The position numbers and the translations under genes are program-made. The notes beneath the pieces are model-generated. The model did not search any database. It was not told the DNA's origin and saw only the letters and a program-made list of their open reading frames with translations. A stretch of 64,000 nucleotides of DNA from JACJWR01 sp963752505 (lineage in GTDB: Bacteria; Actinomycetota; Actinomycetes; S36-B12; UBA10799): assembly GCA_963752505.1 (NCBI GenBank), contig CAVVYM010000003.1, positions 186,001-250,000 on the forward strand. The letters are read 5' to 3'. Of the stretch, positions 1-7,537 are shown piece after piece (within the stretch, counting starts at the first letter, position 1; every line of letters starts with the position of its first letter).

Positions 1-120
1 GCGCCTACTTGGTCGCGTCAGGCATGCGGCCGAGCCTCGGGGGGATGTGGTCCCCCGTGTCGCCGCTGCTGCGTCGCTGTCGCGTCTGGCTTGCGCCCAG
101 CACTGCCAGATCCCGCGCAC

Positions 121-747
121 TCATGGCGCACCGAGGCCGAGCCGCTGGCGGGCGACGGGGCCGGGTGCATCGTCGGCGAGCCATCCCGCCCAGTCGCCGC
201 CAGCTCCCATGTATCCGGAGTACAGCTTCGCCACGGCCTCGGGGTCCGAGGCGATCTCATCCCAGGAGCGCCCGGCCAGGGCGGGATGTTCGTCCTTCAG
301 CGACTGCAGCAAGAGGGCGGCTTGCCAGTCATTGAGGACGGGCTGTAGAGAGAAGTAGGGCAAGAGCTTGTCGAGTCGTGGATCTTGGACCGCGTCGATG
401 CGCAGGTAGTCGTGCTCAAGGGCGTAGCCGATGAGTCCGCGGACCGTGCGGGCCTTGATTCGGTAGGGGCCGATGGAGGAGTTGAGACGGTACACGAGAT
501 GCGGGGCCAGGACGCCAACGCTGTCCTGGGCGTCCTTCACCAGCCTGCGCCACGTCGGGAGCCCCTGGTACCACCGGACCTCCGCGCCTCGCACAGCGTC
601 GAGGACGCTCTCGGGCACCATCGGCCCCCGAAGTCGCACATTCATCCGGTCGACCAGTCTGGATCGCCTGACCGCGAGGATCATTAACAGGGCGAGCAGC
701 AGGAGCGCACCGAGGGCTACGCCAGCTTCAAGCGACACCCAATCCAT
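121..747 (-). CDS. Hypothetical membrane-anchored protein
   Basis: A 208-residue protein that I do not recognise. Residues 8 to 26 form one strongly hydrophobic segment (LGALLLLALLMILAV) followed by Arg-rich sequence, so it is probably anchored in the membrane with a cytoplasmic body. The rest is soluble, with several aromatic and Arg-rich stretches and no motif I can name. Codon use fits the neighbours and the start is an ATG at 747. It is transcribed away from the decayed patch that follows and its product is complete in the window. Function unknown; that it is a real gene is fairly likely from length and the coherent membrane segment. Confidence 0.6.
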   Translation of the reverse strand: MDWVSLEAGVALGALLLLALLMILAVRRSRLVDRMNVRLRGPMVPESVLDAVRGAEVRWYQGLPTWRRLVKDAQDSVGVLAPHLVYRLNSSIGPYRIKARTVRGLIGYALEHDYLRIDAVQDPRLDKLLPYFSLQPVLNDWQAALLLQSLKDEHPALAGRSWDEIASDPEAVAKLYSGYMGAGGDWAGWLADDAPGPVARQRLGLGAP

Positions 748-909
748 GGCGACATGCTACGGCGCGCCAGGAGCCCCGGCGACTGGCGCGGTGGACCTGG
801 GAGTCGGCGCAGATCGTAAGGCTTCCCCCCTCCGAAGCCCGGCGTGCTGCCGGCGATCTGCGCTCGACGGGTGAAGCTCTTGCCACCGGGTGCCGCCACG
901 GGAAGGGGC

Positions 910-1122
910 GTGATCCGTGTCGCCGGTTGGGCGACGGTCGTCTCGGCCGCGACGGTGGCGTACGCCGGGTCCATCGTGGCGTTCACGATGCTCCCGCTTC
1001 CGCAGGTCACCGCCGATTTCTGCACGCGCCGCGAACTACACGAATACCGGAGCCTGGTGCCAGGCTCGTCCTTCGCGCAGGTGCTTGACTACGCCGCCGC
1101 GAACGGGGCGATCGCCTCGCTG
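910..1122 (+). pseudogene. VanZ-like N-terminal fragment
   Basis: From a GTG at 910, preceded by a purine-rich GGAAGGGG, the reading frame gives one hydrophobic segment ending in FTMLPLPQV, then FC and YRSLVPG. This is the layout of the first membrane helix and first loop of actinobacterial VanZ-family proteins (helix, then Pro-rich exit, Cys, then NLVPF-like motif). The further three helices expected of VanZ are missing: after about 1120 the frame becomes unrelated low-quality sequence and overlaps an antitoxin fragment on the other strand. I read it as a truncated remnant. Family assignment is by eye and tentative. Confidence 0.35.
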
Positions 1123-1238
1123 ACGAGCACTGCGTTTCCTCGCTGCCCGGTGATGGTCAGCGGCTCGGACTCGTCGTTCACCTGGTCGAGCAGGCAGTAC
1201 AAGTTTGCTCGTGCAGTCGTTGCGCTCACTATGGTCAT
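1089..1238 (-). pseudogene. YefM/Phd-type antitoxin, truncated
   Basis: Starting at an ATG at 1238 with a GGGGAGG site upstream, the minus strand encodes 49 residues. The first 41 follow the YefM antitoxin pattern: MTIVSATTARANLYCLLDQV, then NDESEPLTITGQRGNAVLVSE. Family members are usually 80 to 90 residues, and the C-terminal toxin-binding half (normally continuing with a DDW-like motif) is absent. The last eight residues (AIAPFAAA) are simply the antisense of the VanZ-like fragment. No RelE/YoeB toxin gene follows. It is best read as a cut-off antitoxin gene fused at its 3' end to unrelated DNA near 1115-1122; the N-terminal DNA-binding part could still be made. Confidence 0.6.
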
Positions 1239-1260
1239 GGAATCCACCTCCCCAACCGCG

Positions 1261-1276
1261 GTACGTCTTTACGTAC
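1261..1276. promoter_or_regulatory. Palindrome, candidate antitoxin operator
   Basis: A perfect 6-4-6 inverted repeat (GTACGT CTTT ACGTAC) lies 22 bases upstream of the ATG of the truncated YefM-type gene. Known YefM operators are short palindromes of the TGTACA type in this position, so an autoregulatory site is a reasonable inference. The repeat itself is seen directly; its function is not shown. Confidence 0.45.
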
Positions 1277-1390
1277 GCTGGGCCAAGTGGCAGTGGCCGG
1301 TGCTTGGTGCCGACTGCCGCGAACACCCTGTGGTTGACCGAAAAGGGCGAGGACGTGGTCGACCGGCTGGCTCCTGATCAGGAGGATTTC

Positions 1391-1546
1391 TCAGGCCAGG
1401 GCTGCGCGTAGTGCTCGTCCTGTGGCTGGGGTGATGGGCCGTAGTTCCGCCACCAGATGCCCGTCGCGGGTGATGCGAATCGTCTCCCCCCGCTCGACTC
1501 GATCAAGCACTTCGGAGAAGCCCCGAGAGGCGTGTGTGGCGGTCAC
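1391..1546 (-). pseudogene. Phd/YefM-family antitoxin, truncated, no toxin
   Basis: The frame encodes 51 residues from a GTG at 1546 with the classic Phd pattern: VTATHASRGFSEVLDRVE, then GETIRITRDGHLVAELRPI and ATGRALRAALA, then stop. Related VapB-linked antitoxins carry about 30 more residues after the RALRAAL motif, which neutralise a PIN-domain VapC toxin. That C-terminal part and any toxin gene are missing here. The frame is open further upstream (to about 1861, through the tRNA), but only the part from 1546 has family similarity. It is a second orphan antitoxin remnant within 250 bases of the YefM-like one, which suggests repeated turnover at this tRNA-proximal spot. Confidence 0.6.
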
Positions 1547-1710
1547 CGTTCTCGTGTAGTCACGATTATCAGAGTTCTGCTGCTGGAGAGTTGATTCTTC
1601 GTCACGACGAGCCCGGCGGTGGGTGGATGTGAAAGGCCGCAGATCAGCCTGTGCAGGGTGCACGTTCACTGCTGAGGGCCTGAACTCGCTAGCCCGGGTT
1701 GCCTGGTTCT

Positions 1711-1786
1711 TGGAGCCGCGTGTCGGAATCGAACCGACGACCGTCCGCTTACAAGGCGGGTGCTCTGCCGACTGAGCTAACGCGGC
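1711..1786 (-). tRNA. tRNA-Thr (UGU)
   Basis: The minus strand folds as a tRNA: acceptor stem GCCGCGT paired with ACGCGGC, D arm starting GCTCAGTCGG, anticodon loop CTTGTAA giving anticodon TGT, and T loop GGTTCGATTCC. The CCA end is encoded (positions 1711 to 1713 on the plus strand read TGG). Anticodon UGU reads ACA and other ACN threonine codons. Confidence 0.95.
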
Positions 1787-1953
1787 GCACGGCCATGACC
1801 CGGACCGGTGGGCGAGCCAAGGCGTCGACCCCAAGCGTAGGGGGCACACTTCCTTGCCCACACGACAACCCGGGCCCCAGCAGGTTGCTAGCCTCAGCGA
1901 AGGTCATCCGACGGCACCCCGCCCGACCGTCGGGCGCGTAGTTGGGAGACCGC

Positions 1954-3327
1954 ATGACGATCCGCAAGCCAGTGGCGGCCGCCGTCGCTCTGGCCGCCGT
2001 CATGACGCTCGCCGCATGCGCAGCGGAATCCGAACCAGTCGACCCGAGCCCCTCAGGAAGCACTGGCCCACCGGCCGGGAAGGTGACCGTTTGGGACGCA
2101 TCCGCTGCGCCCAGCACCGGGCCGGAGGCCTACGCTCCCGTGATCGAATCCTTCCGCGCCGACTATCCCGAAATCGAGGTTGAGGTCGTTGCTATCGATC
2201 CCGCCACGGCGCGTCAAGAGTTCGAGGAAGCATCGCGACAGGGCACGCCCCCGACGCTCTTGGTGGCGCCATCCCAGTGGACCATCGAGTTGGCGGGGCG
2301 GGGATTTCTCGAGCCACTCACGGATACCCCCCTCGATCTCGCACTCAGCGACTACGTGCCCGTCGTCAGGCCGTCGGTCCAATTCGATGAGCGACTCTGG
2401 GGCCTGCCGCAAACCGCGACGAGCGACGCGCTGGTATGCAACGAGCGGCTTCTGAGCGCGGCCCAGGCAACCGTGCCAGCGACCTGGGAAGAGGTCGCGA
2501 CTACAGCACCGCAGGTTCAGGCGGCTGGGGCCACGCTGCTCCTCGCGCCAGCCACCGGATCCGACGCCCTGCCGCACCTCTACGCGTCGGGCGGGGGGAT
2601 GCTCGACGTGGGCGCGACCTCCATCTTGGTCAACGACCAGGCGTCCGTTGCTGGTTGGACGAACGCGGTCGCATTGATCGAATCCGGTGCCACCCCGCGC
2701 GGCCTGCCGCAATTGCCGACGCCGACGCCGACGACCGCGCCGACGGAGTCCCCCGGCGTGGGGAGTGACGCAACCGCAGCACCCTCTGATGGCGAAGCTC
2801 GCGAGGCCTTCCTGCAAGGAGCGCTGGCGTGCGTGGTGATCGGGCCGCAGGACGCGGTGACCCTCTATGCCGACGCGCGGGCGGCAACAGATGTGAGCAT
2901 CTCGATTAATCCGCTGCCAGCCGGTACGGCGTCGGGGGCGAGTACCGCCGGCGGCACCAATATCAACGTTGCCGCGGCGGCCCAACCTGCCGAGAGGGAA
3001 CTGGGCTACATGTTCGCAGAGCACCTCAACAGTGCGGATTCCCAATTCACGCTGGCCGCGACCGCGGCTTGGCCGCCGGCACTAGGCCTGCCCATCCGGC
3101 TACTGGCGGACGAGACCACAGCCACGGCAATAGTGCTGACGGAATACGCGCCACTATTGGATGCTGCGCAGCCGTGGCCGCCGGTGCCCGAGTTGGCATC
3201 GTTGATCCCAGCGTTGGACGTTGGCTGGGCCGCCATGGCCGCCGGGCAGGCGCCGCCGAACGAGGCCGCGGACGGAATTGCAGTCGAGTGGCTGACGGTC
3301 CTACCTGCCACATACCAGCCCAAATAA
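1954..3327 (+). CDS. ABC transporter sugar-binding lipoprotein (first of two)
   Basis: This is a 457-residue extracellular solute-binding protein of the family that includes MalE. The start is taken at the ATG at 1954 because a GGGAGA site lies just before it; this gives a lipoprotein signal peptide with lipobox LAAC. The mature chain has the binding-protein pattern (FRADYPEIEVEVVAID; APSQWTIELAGRGFLEPLTD; LPQTATSDALVCN). An unusual Pro/Thr/Ser-rich stretch (PTPTPTTAPTESPG) lies in the middle of the protein, around residue 255. It precedes a second binding protein and the MalFG permease genes, so it probably delivers a sugar or oligosaccharide to that permease; ligand is unknown. A gap of about 220 bases separates it from the next gene and may hold a promoter. 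Confidence 0.8.
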   Translation: MTIRKPVAAAVALAAVMTLAACAAESEPVDPSPSGSTGPPAGKVTVWDASAAPSTGPEAYAPVIESFRADYPEIEVEVVAIDPATARQEFEEASRQGTPPTLLVAPSQWTIELAGRGFLEPLTDTPLDLALSDYVPVVRPSVQFDERLWGLPQTATSDALVCNERLLSAAQATVPATWEEVATTAPQVQAAGATLLLAPATGSDALPHLYASGGGMLDVGATSILVNDQASVAGWTNAVALIESGATPRGLPQLPTPTPTTAPTESPGVGSDATAAPSDGEAREAFLQGALACVVIGPQDAVTLYADARAATDVSISINPLPAGTASGASTAGGTNINVAAAAQPAERELGYMFAEHLNSADSQFTLAATAAWPPALGLPIRLLADETTATAIVLTEYAPLLDAAQPWPPVPELASLIPALDVGWAAMAAGQAPPNEAADGIAVEWLTVLPATYQPK

Positions 3328-3551
3328 ACCCCCGAGGGTGAAACGCCTTAAGAAAAATTGGCGACAAGACGGCATTACGGCTGTGTAAACGCCATGATAG
3401 GGAAGCGTTCTGTGAGACACGCCCGTGTTTTCTGCGGGCTGGTCGTTGTGGCGTTTGCTCGCACCACGGATCGTGATGGGGCGTAGCTCGACCGGCTGGC
3501 TCCACGGACCCGATACCAGTCGGGCCCGGAACATAAGGAATGGAGCAGAAA

Positions 3552-4796
3552 TTGGGACGCATGTTTCGCGGCGCGGCTGTTGTAGCCGGGCTCGCACTCG
3601 CCCTCACCGCATGTGGTGGTAGCGACTCGGGCGATTCCGGCTCGGGCGACTCGACGGCGGCTTCCGGCAGCTCGCTGCTGATCTGGGCAGATGAGAACCG
3701 GGCCGGTCCGATCGGCGACCTCGCCAAGCAGTGGGGTGATGAGAACGGCGTCAACGTCACCGTCACGCAGGTGAACTTTGACGATATGAAGGACCAGTAC
3801 AACCAGCAGGCTCCCAACGGACAGGGACCTGACATCTTCCTGGGTGCCAACGACTGGGCGGGTGAGTTCCAGACCAGCGGCCTCATCGCGCCCATCGACC
3901 TCGGCTCCAACACCGAGAACTTCGCCCCCACGTCACTTGAGGGCTTCAACGTCGACGGTGCGAACTATGGGGTTCCGGTCGCGGTGGAAAACGTGATCAT
4001 GTTCCGCAACACCGATCTCGCTCCCAACGCGCCGGCAACCATCAACGAGATGTCGACGACCGGCCTGCAGTTGCAGTCCGAGGGCAAAACCCAGTACCCG
4101 ATCGGCTTGCAGGTCGGCGAGAAGGGTGACGCCTACCACGCCTACCCGTTCTACTCGGCGGCTGGCGGCTACTTCTTCGGTGGTCCGGACGCTGAGGGCC
4201 AGTACGACCCGAACGACCTCGGAGTCGGCGAGGAAGGCTCGTTGGTGTTTGCCGATGCCTGGGGTCAACTCGGAGCGCAAGGCGCGATCCGGGCCACCTT
4301 CACCGGCGACGACCTGACGAATGCCTGGTCAGCTGGCCAGTTGCCCTACTGGATCACTGGTCCGTGGAACGCCTCCACGGTTGAAGAGTCCGGCGTGCCC
4401 TTCGTCGCCGAGCCCGTGCCTGGCTGGGAAGGTGTGAGCGCCAAGTCAATCCCGATCGTGGGCTCGCAGGGGTTCTACCTCAACCAGAACTCCAACAACC
4501 GGACCACTGCGCAAGCCTTCCTGGACGCCACCATGAACACCGAGTTCATGACGTCCATCTACGAAGCCGACCCGCGCCCGCCGGCGTGGATCCCGGCCCA
4601 AGAGGCTGCTGCGAACGACCCGATCATGAAGGCCATCACTGAGTACGGCACCGACGGGTTCCCGAACCTGCCGTGGGCCGAGATGGGCGTCGTCTACGAA
4701 GAGGTCGGCTTGGCCCAACAGCGGATCCTGGGCGGTGCTGACCCGAAGGCCACGATGGAAGAGGCCCGGGCCAACATCGAAAGCCGGACCGGCTGA
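3552..4796 (+). CDS. malE: Maltose/maltodextrin-type ABC binding lipoprotein
   Basis: A 414-residue substrate-binding lipoprotein. I place the start at the TTG at 3552 because GGAG lies six bases upstream; ATG codons at 3540 and 3561 are alternatives. The signal peptide ends in lipobox LTAC at residues 15 to 18, followed by a Gly/Ser/Asp linker. The mature protein shows typical MalE features: SSLLIWADENRAGPIGDLAK, GQGPDIFLGANDW, YGVPVAVENVIMFRN, and a C-terminal PNLPWAEMGVVYEEV region. It captures maltose or maltodextrins outside the membrane and docks on the MalFG permease encoded immediately downstream. malF, malG, a GH13 hydrolase and a MalK-type ATPase follow in the same direction, supporting the assignment. 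Exact sugar specificity is inferred. Confidence 0.85.
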   Translation: MGRMFRGAAVVAGLALALTACGGSDSGDSGSGDSTAASGSSLLIWADENRAGPIGDLAKQWGDENGVNVTVTQVNFDDMKDQYNQQAPNGQGPDIFLGANDWAGEFQTSGLIAPIDLGSNTENFAPTSLEGFNVDGANYGVPVAVENVIMFRNTDLAPNAPATINEMSTTGLQLQSEGKTQYPIGLQVGEKGDAYHAYPFYSAAGGYFFGGPDAEGQYDPNDLGVGEEGSLVFADAWGQLGAQGAIRATFTGDDLTNAWSAGQLPYWITGPWNASTVEESGVPFVAEPVPGWEGVSAKSIPIVGSQGFYLNQNSNNRTTAQAFLDATMNTEFMTSIYEADPRPPAWIPAQEAAANDPIMKAITEYGTDGFPNLPWAEMGVVYEEVGLAQQRILGGADPKATMEEARANIESRTG

Positions 4797-4833
4797 CGAT
4801 TCCGAAGACGAGTCCGGGCAGCTAGGAGACAAC

Positions 4834-6456
4834 GTGTCAGTTCAAGCGCCAGAGAAGGCAAAAGCACCGATGGTTGCTCAGCCTTCAGGGAAATTCTCGG
4901 CCTGGGTGGTCAAACTGATCATCCTGGGTGTGATCGATGTTCTCGGTATCTGGGCGATCGCCCAGAGTCTGACCGCCGAGTGGTGGCTCGCCGTGGGGTT
5001 CCTCGCGGTGGTCCTCGTACTCCTGAACATCACATATTTCCGTCGCGGTGGACTGCCGTTCAAGTACCTGCTGCCCGGACTCATCTTTTTGCTGGCATTC
5101 CAGCTCTATCCCGCTGGCTACACCTTCGGGGCCTCTTTCACCAACTACGGCACCGGCCACGTGTTGCCGCAGGATCAGGTCGTCGGCGCGATCATCGCGC
5201 AGAGTTCACGCCCGGTTGAGGGCGCCCCGTCCTACGATGTCGTCGCAGTGGAAAAGGGCGGCGACGTCTTCATGTTGGTCACCGATCCGGATGACCCCAC
5301 CAAGGCCCTCCTCGGATCGTCTGAGGAACTCATCCCGGCGGAGAATGCGGAGTTCAGTGGTGGCAAGGCCACCGGGCTAGAGGGATACAACACGCTCAAC
5401 CTCGGCGCCCTCGCCAGCAGTCCGGACCTTGACCAGCAGTGGCAGGAATTGACGGTTCCCTTCGATGCGGACGAGGGCATCTACCTCAAACCGCAGAGTC
5501 CCACACGTGCCTCAGAGGCGAAGTCGACCGTGATCTATGACGCCGAGGCCAAGACCTTCACCGACAGTGAGACCGGTGACGTCTTCCGGCCCAACGGGGA
5601 CGTGGGCTTGTTCACCACCGACGCCTTCGACAACGAGGAAGGCGAGTCCCGCGCGAATCAGGGGCAGTTCCTCACGCCCGGTTGGCCGGTATTCGTGGGC
5701 ATTGACAACTACACGCGAATCCTCACCGACCCCGGGGTTCGTGCCAACTTCCTTCCCATCCTCCTGTGGTCATTCGTCTTCGCCATAGGCACCGTCATCA
5801 TGCAGTTCGTCTTCGGTCTGCTTCTGGCGATCGTGATGCAGGACAAGCGGATGAGGGGGCAAAAGTTCTACCGGCTGATCCTGATCTTGCCCTACGCCCT
5901 GCCGATCTTCATGACGGCACTGGTGTGGAAGGGCATGCTCAACACCGACTTCGGAATCATCAACCAGATCATCGGATCGCCCGTCCCATGGCTCACCGAT
6001 GGCACCTTGGCGAAGCTGTCGCTGTTGGTGGTGAACCTGTGGATCGGCTACTCGTACATGCTGCTGGTGGTCACCGGCGCCCTGACTGCGGTGCCCGGAG
6101 ACCTCAAGGAAGCTGCCTTCGTGGATGGCGCCAGCGCTTGGCGGGCCTTCCGCTCGGTGGTGCTCCCGCTGCTGATGGTGAGTGTCTCGCCACTGCTCAT
6201 TGCGTCTTTCGCCTTCAACTTCAACAACTTCACCTTGGTGGAGTTGTTAACCGGAGGTGGTCCATTCCCGGGCTCGCCCATTGAAGGCGGGCAGACCGAC
6301 CTGCTGATCACCTACACCTATCGATTGGCCTTCGGCACTTCGCAACAGTTGCTGGGCTTCGCGTCTGCAATCTCAATGGTCATCTTCATCATCGTGGCCG
6401 GCATCTCTGCCTACGGCTTCCGGCTCACCAAGAAGCTCGAGGAGATCAAGGCATGA
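4834..6456 (+). CDS. malF: Maltodextrin ABC transporter permease MalF
   Basis: A 540-residue membrane permease. The GTG at 4834 is chosen for the AGGAG seven bases upstream. Two hydrophobic helices lie near the N-terminus and another at about residue 80, followed by a large extracytoplasmic insertion (roughly residues 95 to 285) like the P2 domain of E. coli MalF, which contacts the binding protein. The permease core follows, with the EAA loop EAAFVDGASAWRAFRSVVLP that couples to the ATPase. Length matches MalF of enterobacteria (about 514). It pairs with MalG, whose gene overlaps by four bases (ATGA), so the two are translationally coupled. Confidence 0.9.
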   Translation: MSVQAPEKAKAPMVAQPSGKFSAWVVKLIILGVIDVLGIWAIAQSLTAEWWLAVGFLAVVLVLLNITYFRRGGLPFKYLLPGLIFLLAFQLYPAGYTFGASFTNYGTGHVLPQDQVVGAIIAQSSRPVEGAPSYDVVAVEKGGDVFMLVTDPDDPTKALLGSSEELIPAENAEFSGGKATGLEGYNTLNLGALASSPDLDQQWQELTVPFDADEGIYLKPQSPTRASEAKSTVIYDAEAKTFTDSETGDVFRPNGDVGLFTTDAFDNEEGESRANQGQFLTPGWPVFVGIDNYTRILTDPGVRANFLPILLWSFVFAIGTVIMQFVFGLLLAIVMQDKRMRGQKFYRLILILPYALPIFMTALVWKGMLNTDFGIINQIIGSPVPWLTDGTLAKLSLLVVNLWIGYSYMLLVVTGALTAVPGDLKEAAFVDGASAWRAFRSVVLPLLMVSVSPLLIASFAFNFNNFTLVELLTGGGPFPGSPIEGGQTDLLITYTYRLAFGTSQQLLGFASAISMVIFIIVAGISAYGFRLTKKLEEIKA

Positions 6457-7523
6457 GCAACGACAACGGGCCCGACTTCCTCGGCAAGAATCCGGACGGC
6501 AGCAACCCCGGCTCGCGCGCCAACGACGATCCCGACCTGCAGTTGGCGGTCAATCGTGAGGGCCAGGCGTTGGCCATGGACGAGCTCGCCGTCACGGAGG
6601 GAAGCGTCACCCCCACCCGGGCGGCGCCGAAGATGAGTTTCGGCCGCTGGGCCACGCAATTGGGATGGCGCCACGCGGTGGCGATCATCGCGGTGATTTT
6701 CGCCCTGTTCCCGATTCTCTACATCATCAACGTGGCACTGAACCCGGTCGGTTCACTCTCCGCGTCCTGCCCGCCGAGCAAGACGGGCCTGAGCGCCCTG
6801 ACCTGCTTGGCACCCAGCACGATTGATTTCAGCAACTTCAGTGCGATTTTCAACGATCCCCTGAAGCCGTTCGGGACCTGGTTCCTCAACACGTTGACCT
6901 TGGCTCTGCTGGTCTCGTTCATCTCGACTCTGATGTCTGCGGCCGGGGCGTTCGCCTTCAGCCGTCTGCGTTTCAAGGGCCGCCGCCCGGGACTGCTCGC
7001 GCTCGTACTGCTGCAGATGTTCCCGCAGATTCTGGCGATCACCGCAATCTTCATCTTGATGACCAGCATCAAGGACGTTTTCCCGATCTTCGGTCTGGGG
7101 AGCGTGTGGGGTCTGTTGCTGATCTATCTCGGTGGATCTCTGGGCGTGAACACCTACCTGATGAAGGGCTTCTTCGACACGATTCCAGTGGAGATCGACG
7201 AGTCGGCGAAGATCGATGGCGCGAGTCATGTGCGCATCTTCTTCGGACTTGTGCTCCGGTTGGCTCTGCCGGTTCTCGTCGTGGTGTTCTTCGTGACGTT
7301 CACGTTCATCTTCAACGAACTTGCTATCGCGCGGGTGCTGCTACCTGACCTGCGTGACACCACGCTCGCGGTCGGGTTGAACACCTACGTCTCCGGCAAC
7401 CTGCAGGAGTGGGGCAAGTTCGCCGCGGGTGCGCTGATCTCGGCAATTCCCATGCTGATCGTGTTCGGTGTTACGCAGAGGTATCTCGTCACGGGTCTCA
7501 CCTCGGGCGCGGTCAAGGGCTAG
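6453..7523 (+). CDS. malG: Maltodextrin ABC transporter permease MalG
   Basis: A 356-residue permease partner of MalF. The first 70 residues are polar and Asp/Asn-rich, longer than in E. coli MalG, then a helix (AVAIIAVIFALFPILYIINVAL) begins the membrane part. The EAA loop appears as EIDESAKIDGASHVRIFFGL, with Ser replacing the first Ala of the EAA motif. The C-terminus (LVTGLTSGAVKG) is the usual MalG end. Translation starts inside the malF stop codon. The GH13 enzyme gene follows after 14 bases, so all are one operon. Confidence 0.9.
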   Translation: MSNDNGPDFLGKNPDGSNPGSRANDDPDLQLAVNREGQALAMDELAVTEGSVTPTRAAPKMSFGRWATQLGWRHAVAIIAVIFALFPILYIINVALNPVGSLSASCPPSKTGLSALTCLAPSTIDFSNFSAIFNDPLKPFGTWFLNTLTLALLVSFISTLMSAAGAFAFSRLRFKGRRPGLLALVLLQMFPQILAITAIFILMTSIKDVFPIFGLGSVWGLLLIYLGGSLGVNTYLMKGFFDTIPVEIDESAKIDGASHVRIFFGLVLRLALPVLVVVFFVTFTFIFNELAIARVLLPDLRDTTLAVGLNTYVSGNLQEWGKFAAGALISAIPMLIVFGVTQRYLVTGLTSGAVKG

Positions 7524-7537
7524 CGGCCACAACCACC

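Noticed and set aside
1..120. Genes in the first 120 bases
   Set aside because: No frame with family similarity or a start with a ribosome site was seen; the left edge is downstream of the hypothetical gene.
1300..1411. MarR-type regulator ending near 1390 on the plus strand
   Set aside because: Only about 20 residues resemble such a C-terminus; too short to call a gene or a pseudogene.
3328..3551. LacI-type operator between the two binding-protein genes (GGGAAGCGTTCTG)
   Set aside because: The symmetry is poor and no regulator gene is nearby; I could not support a specific site.
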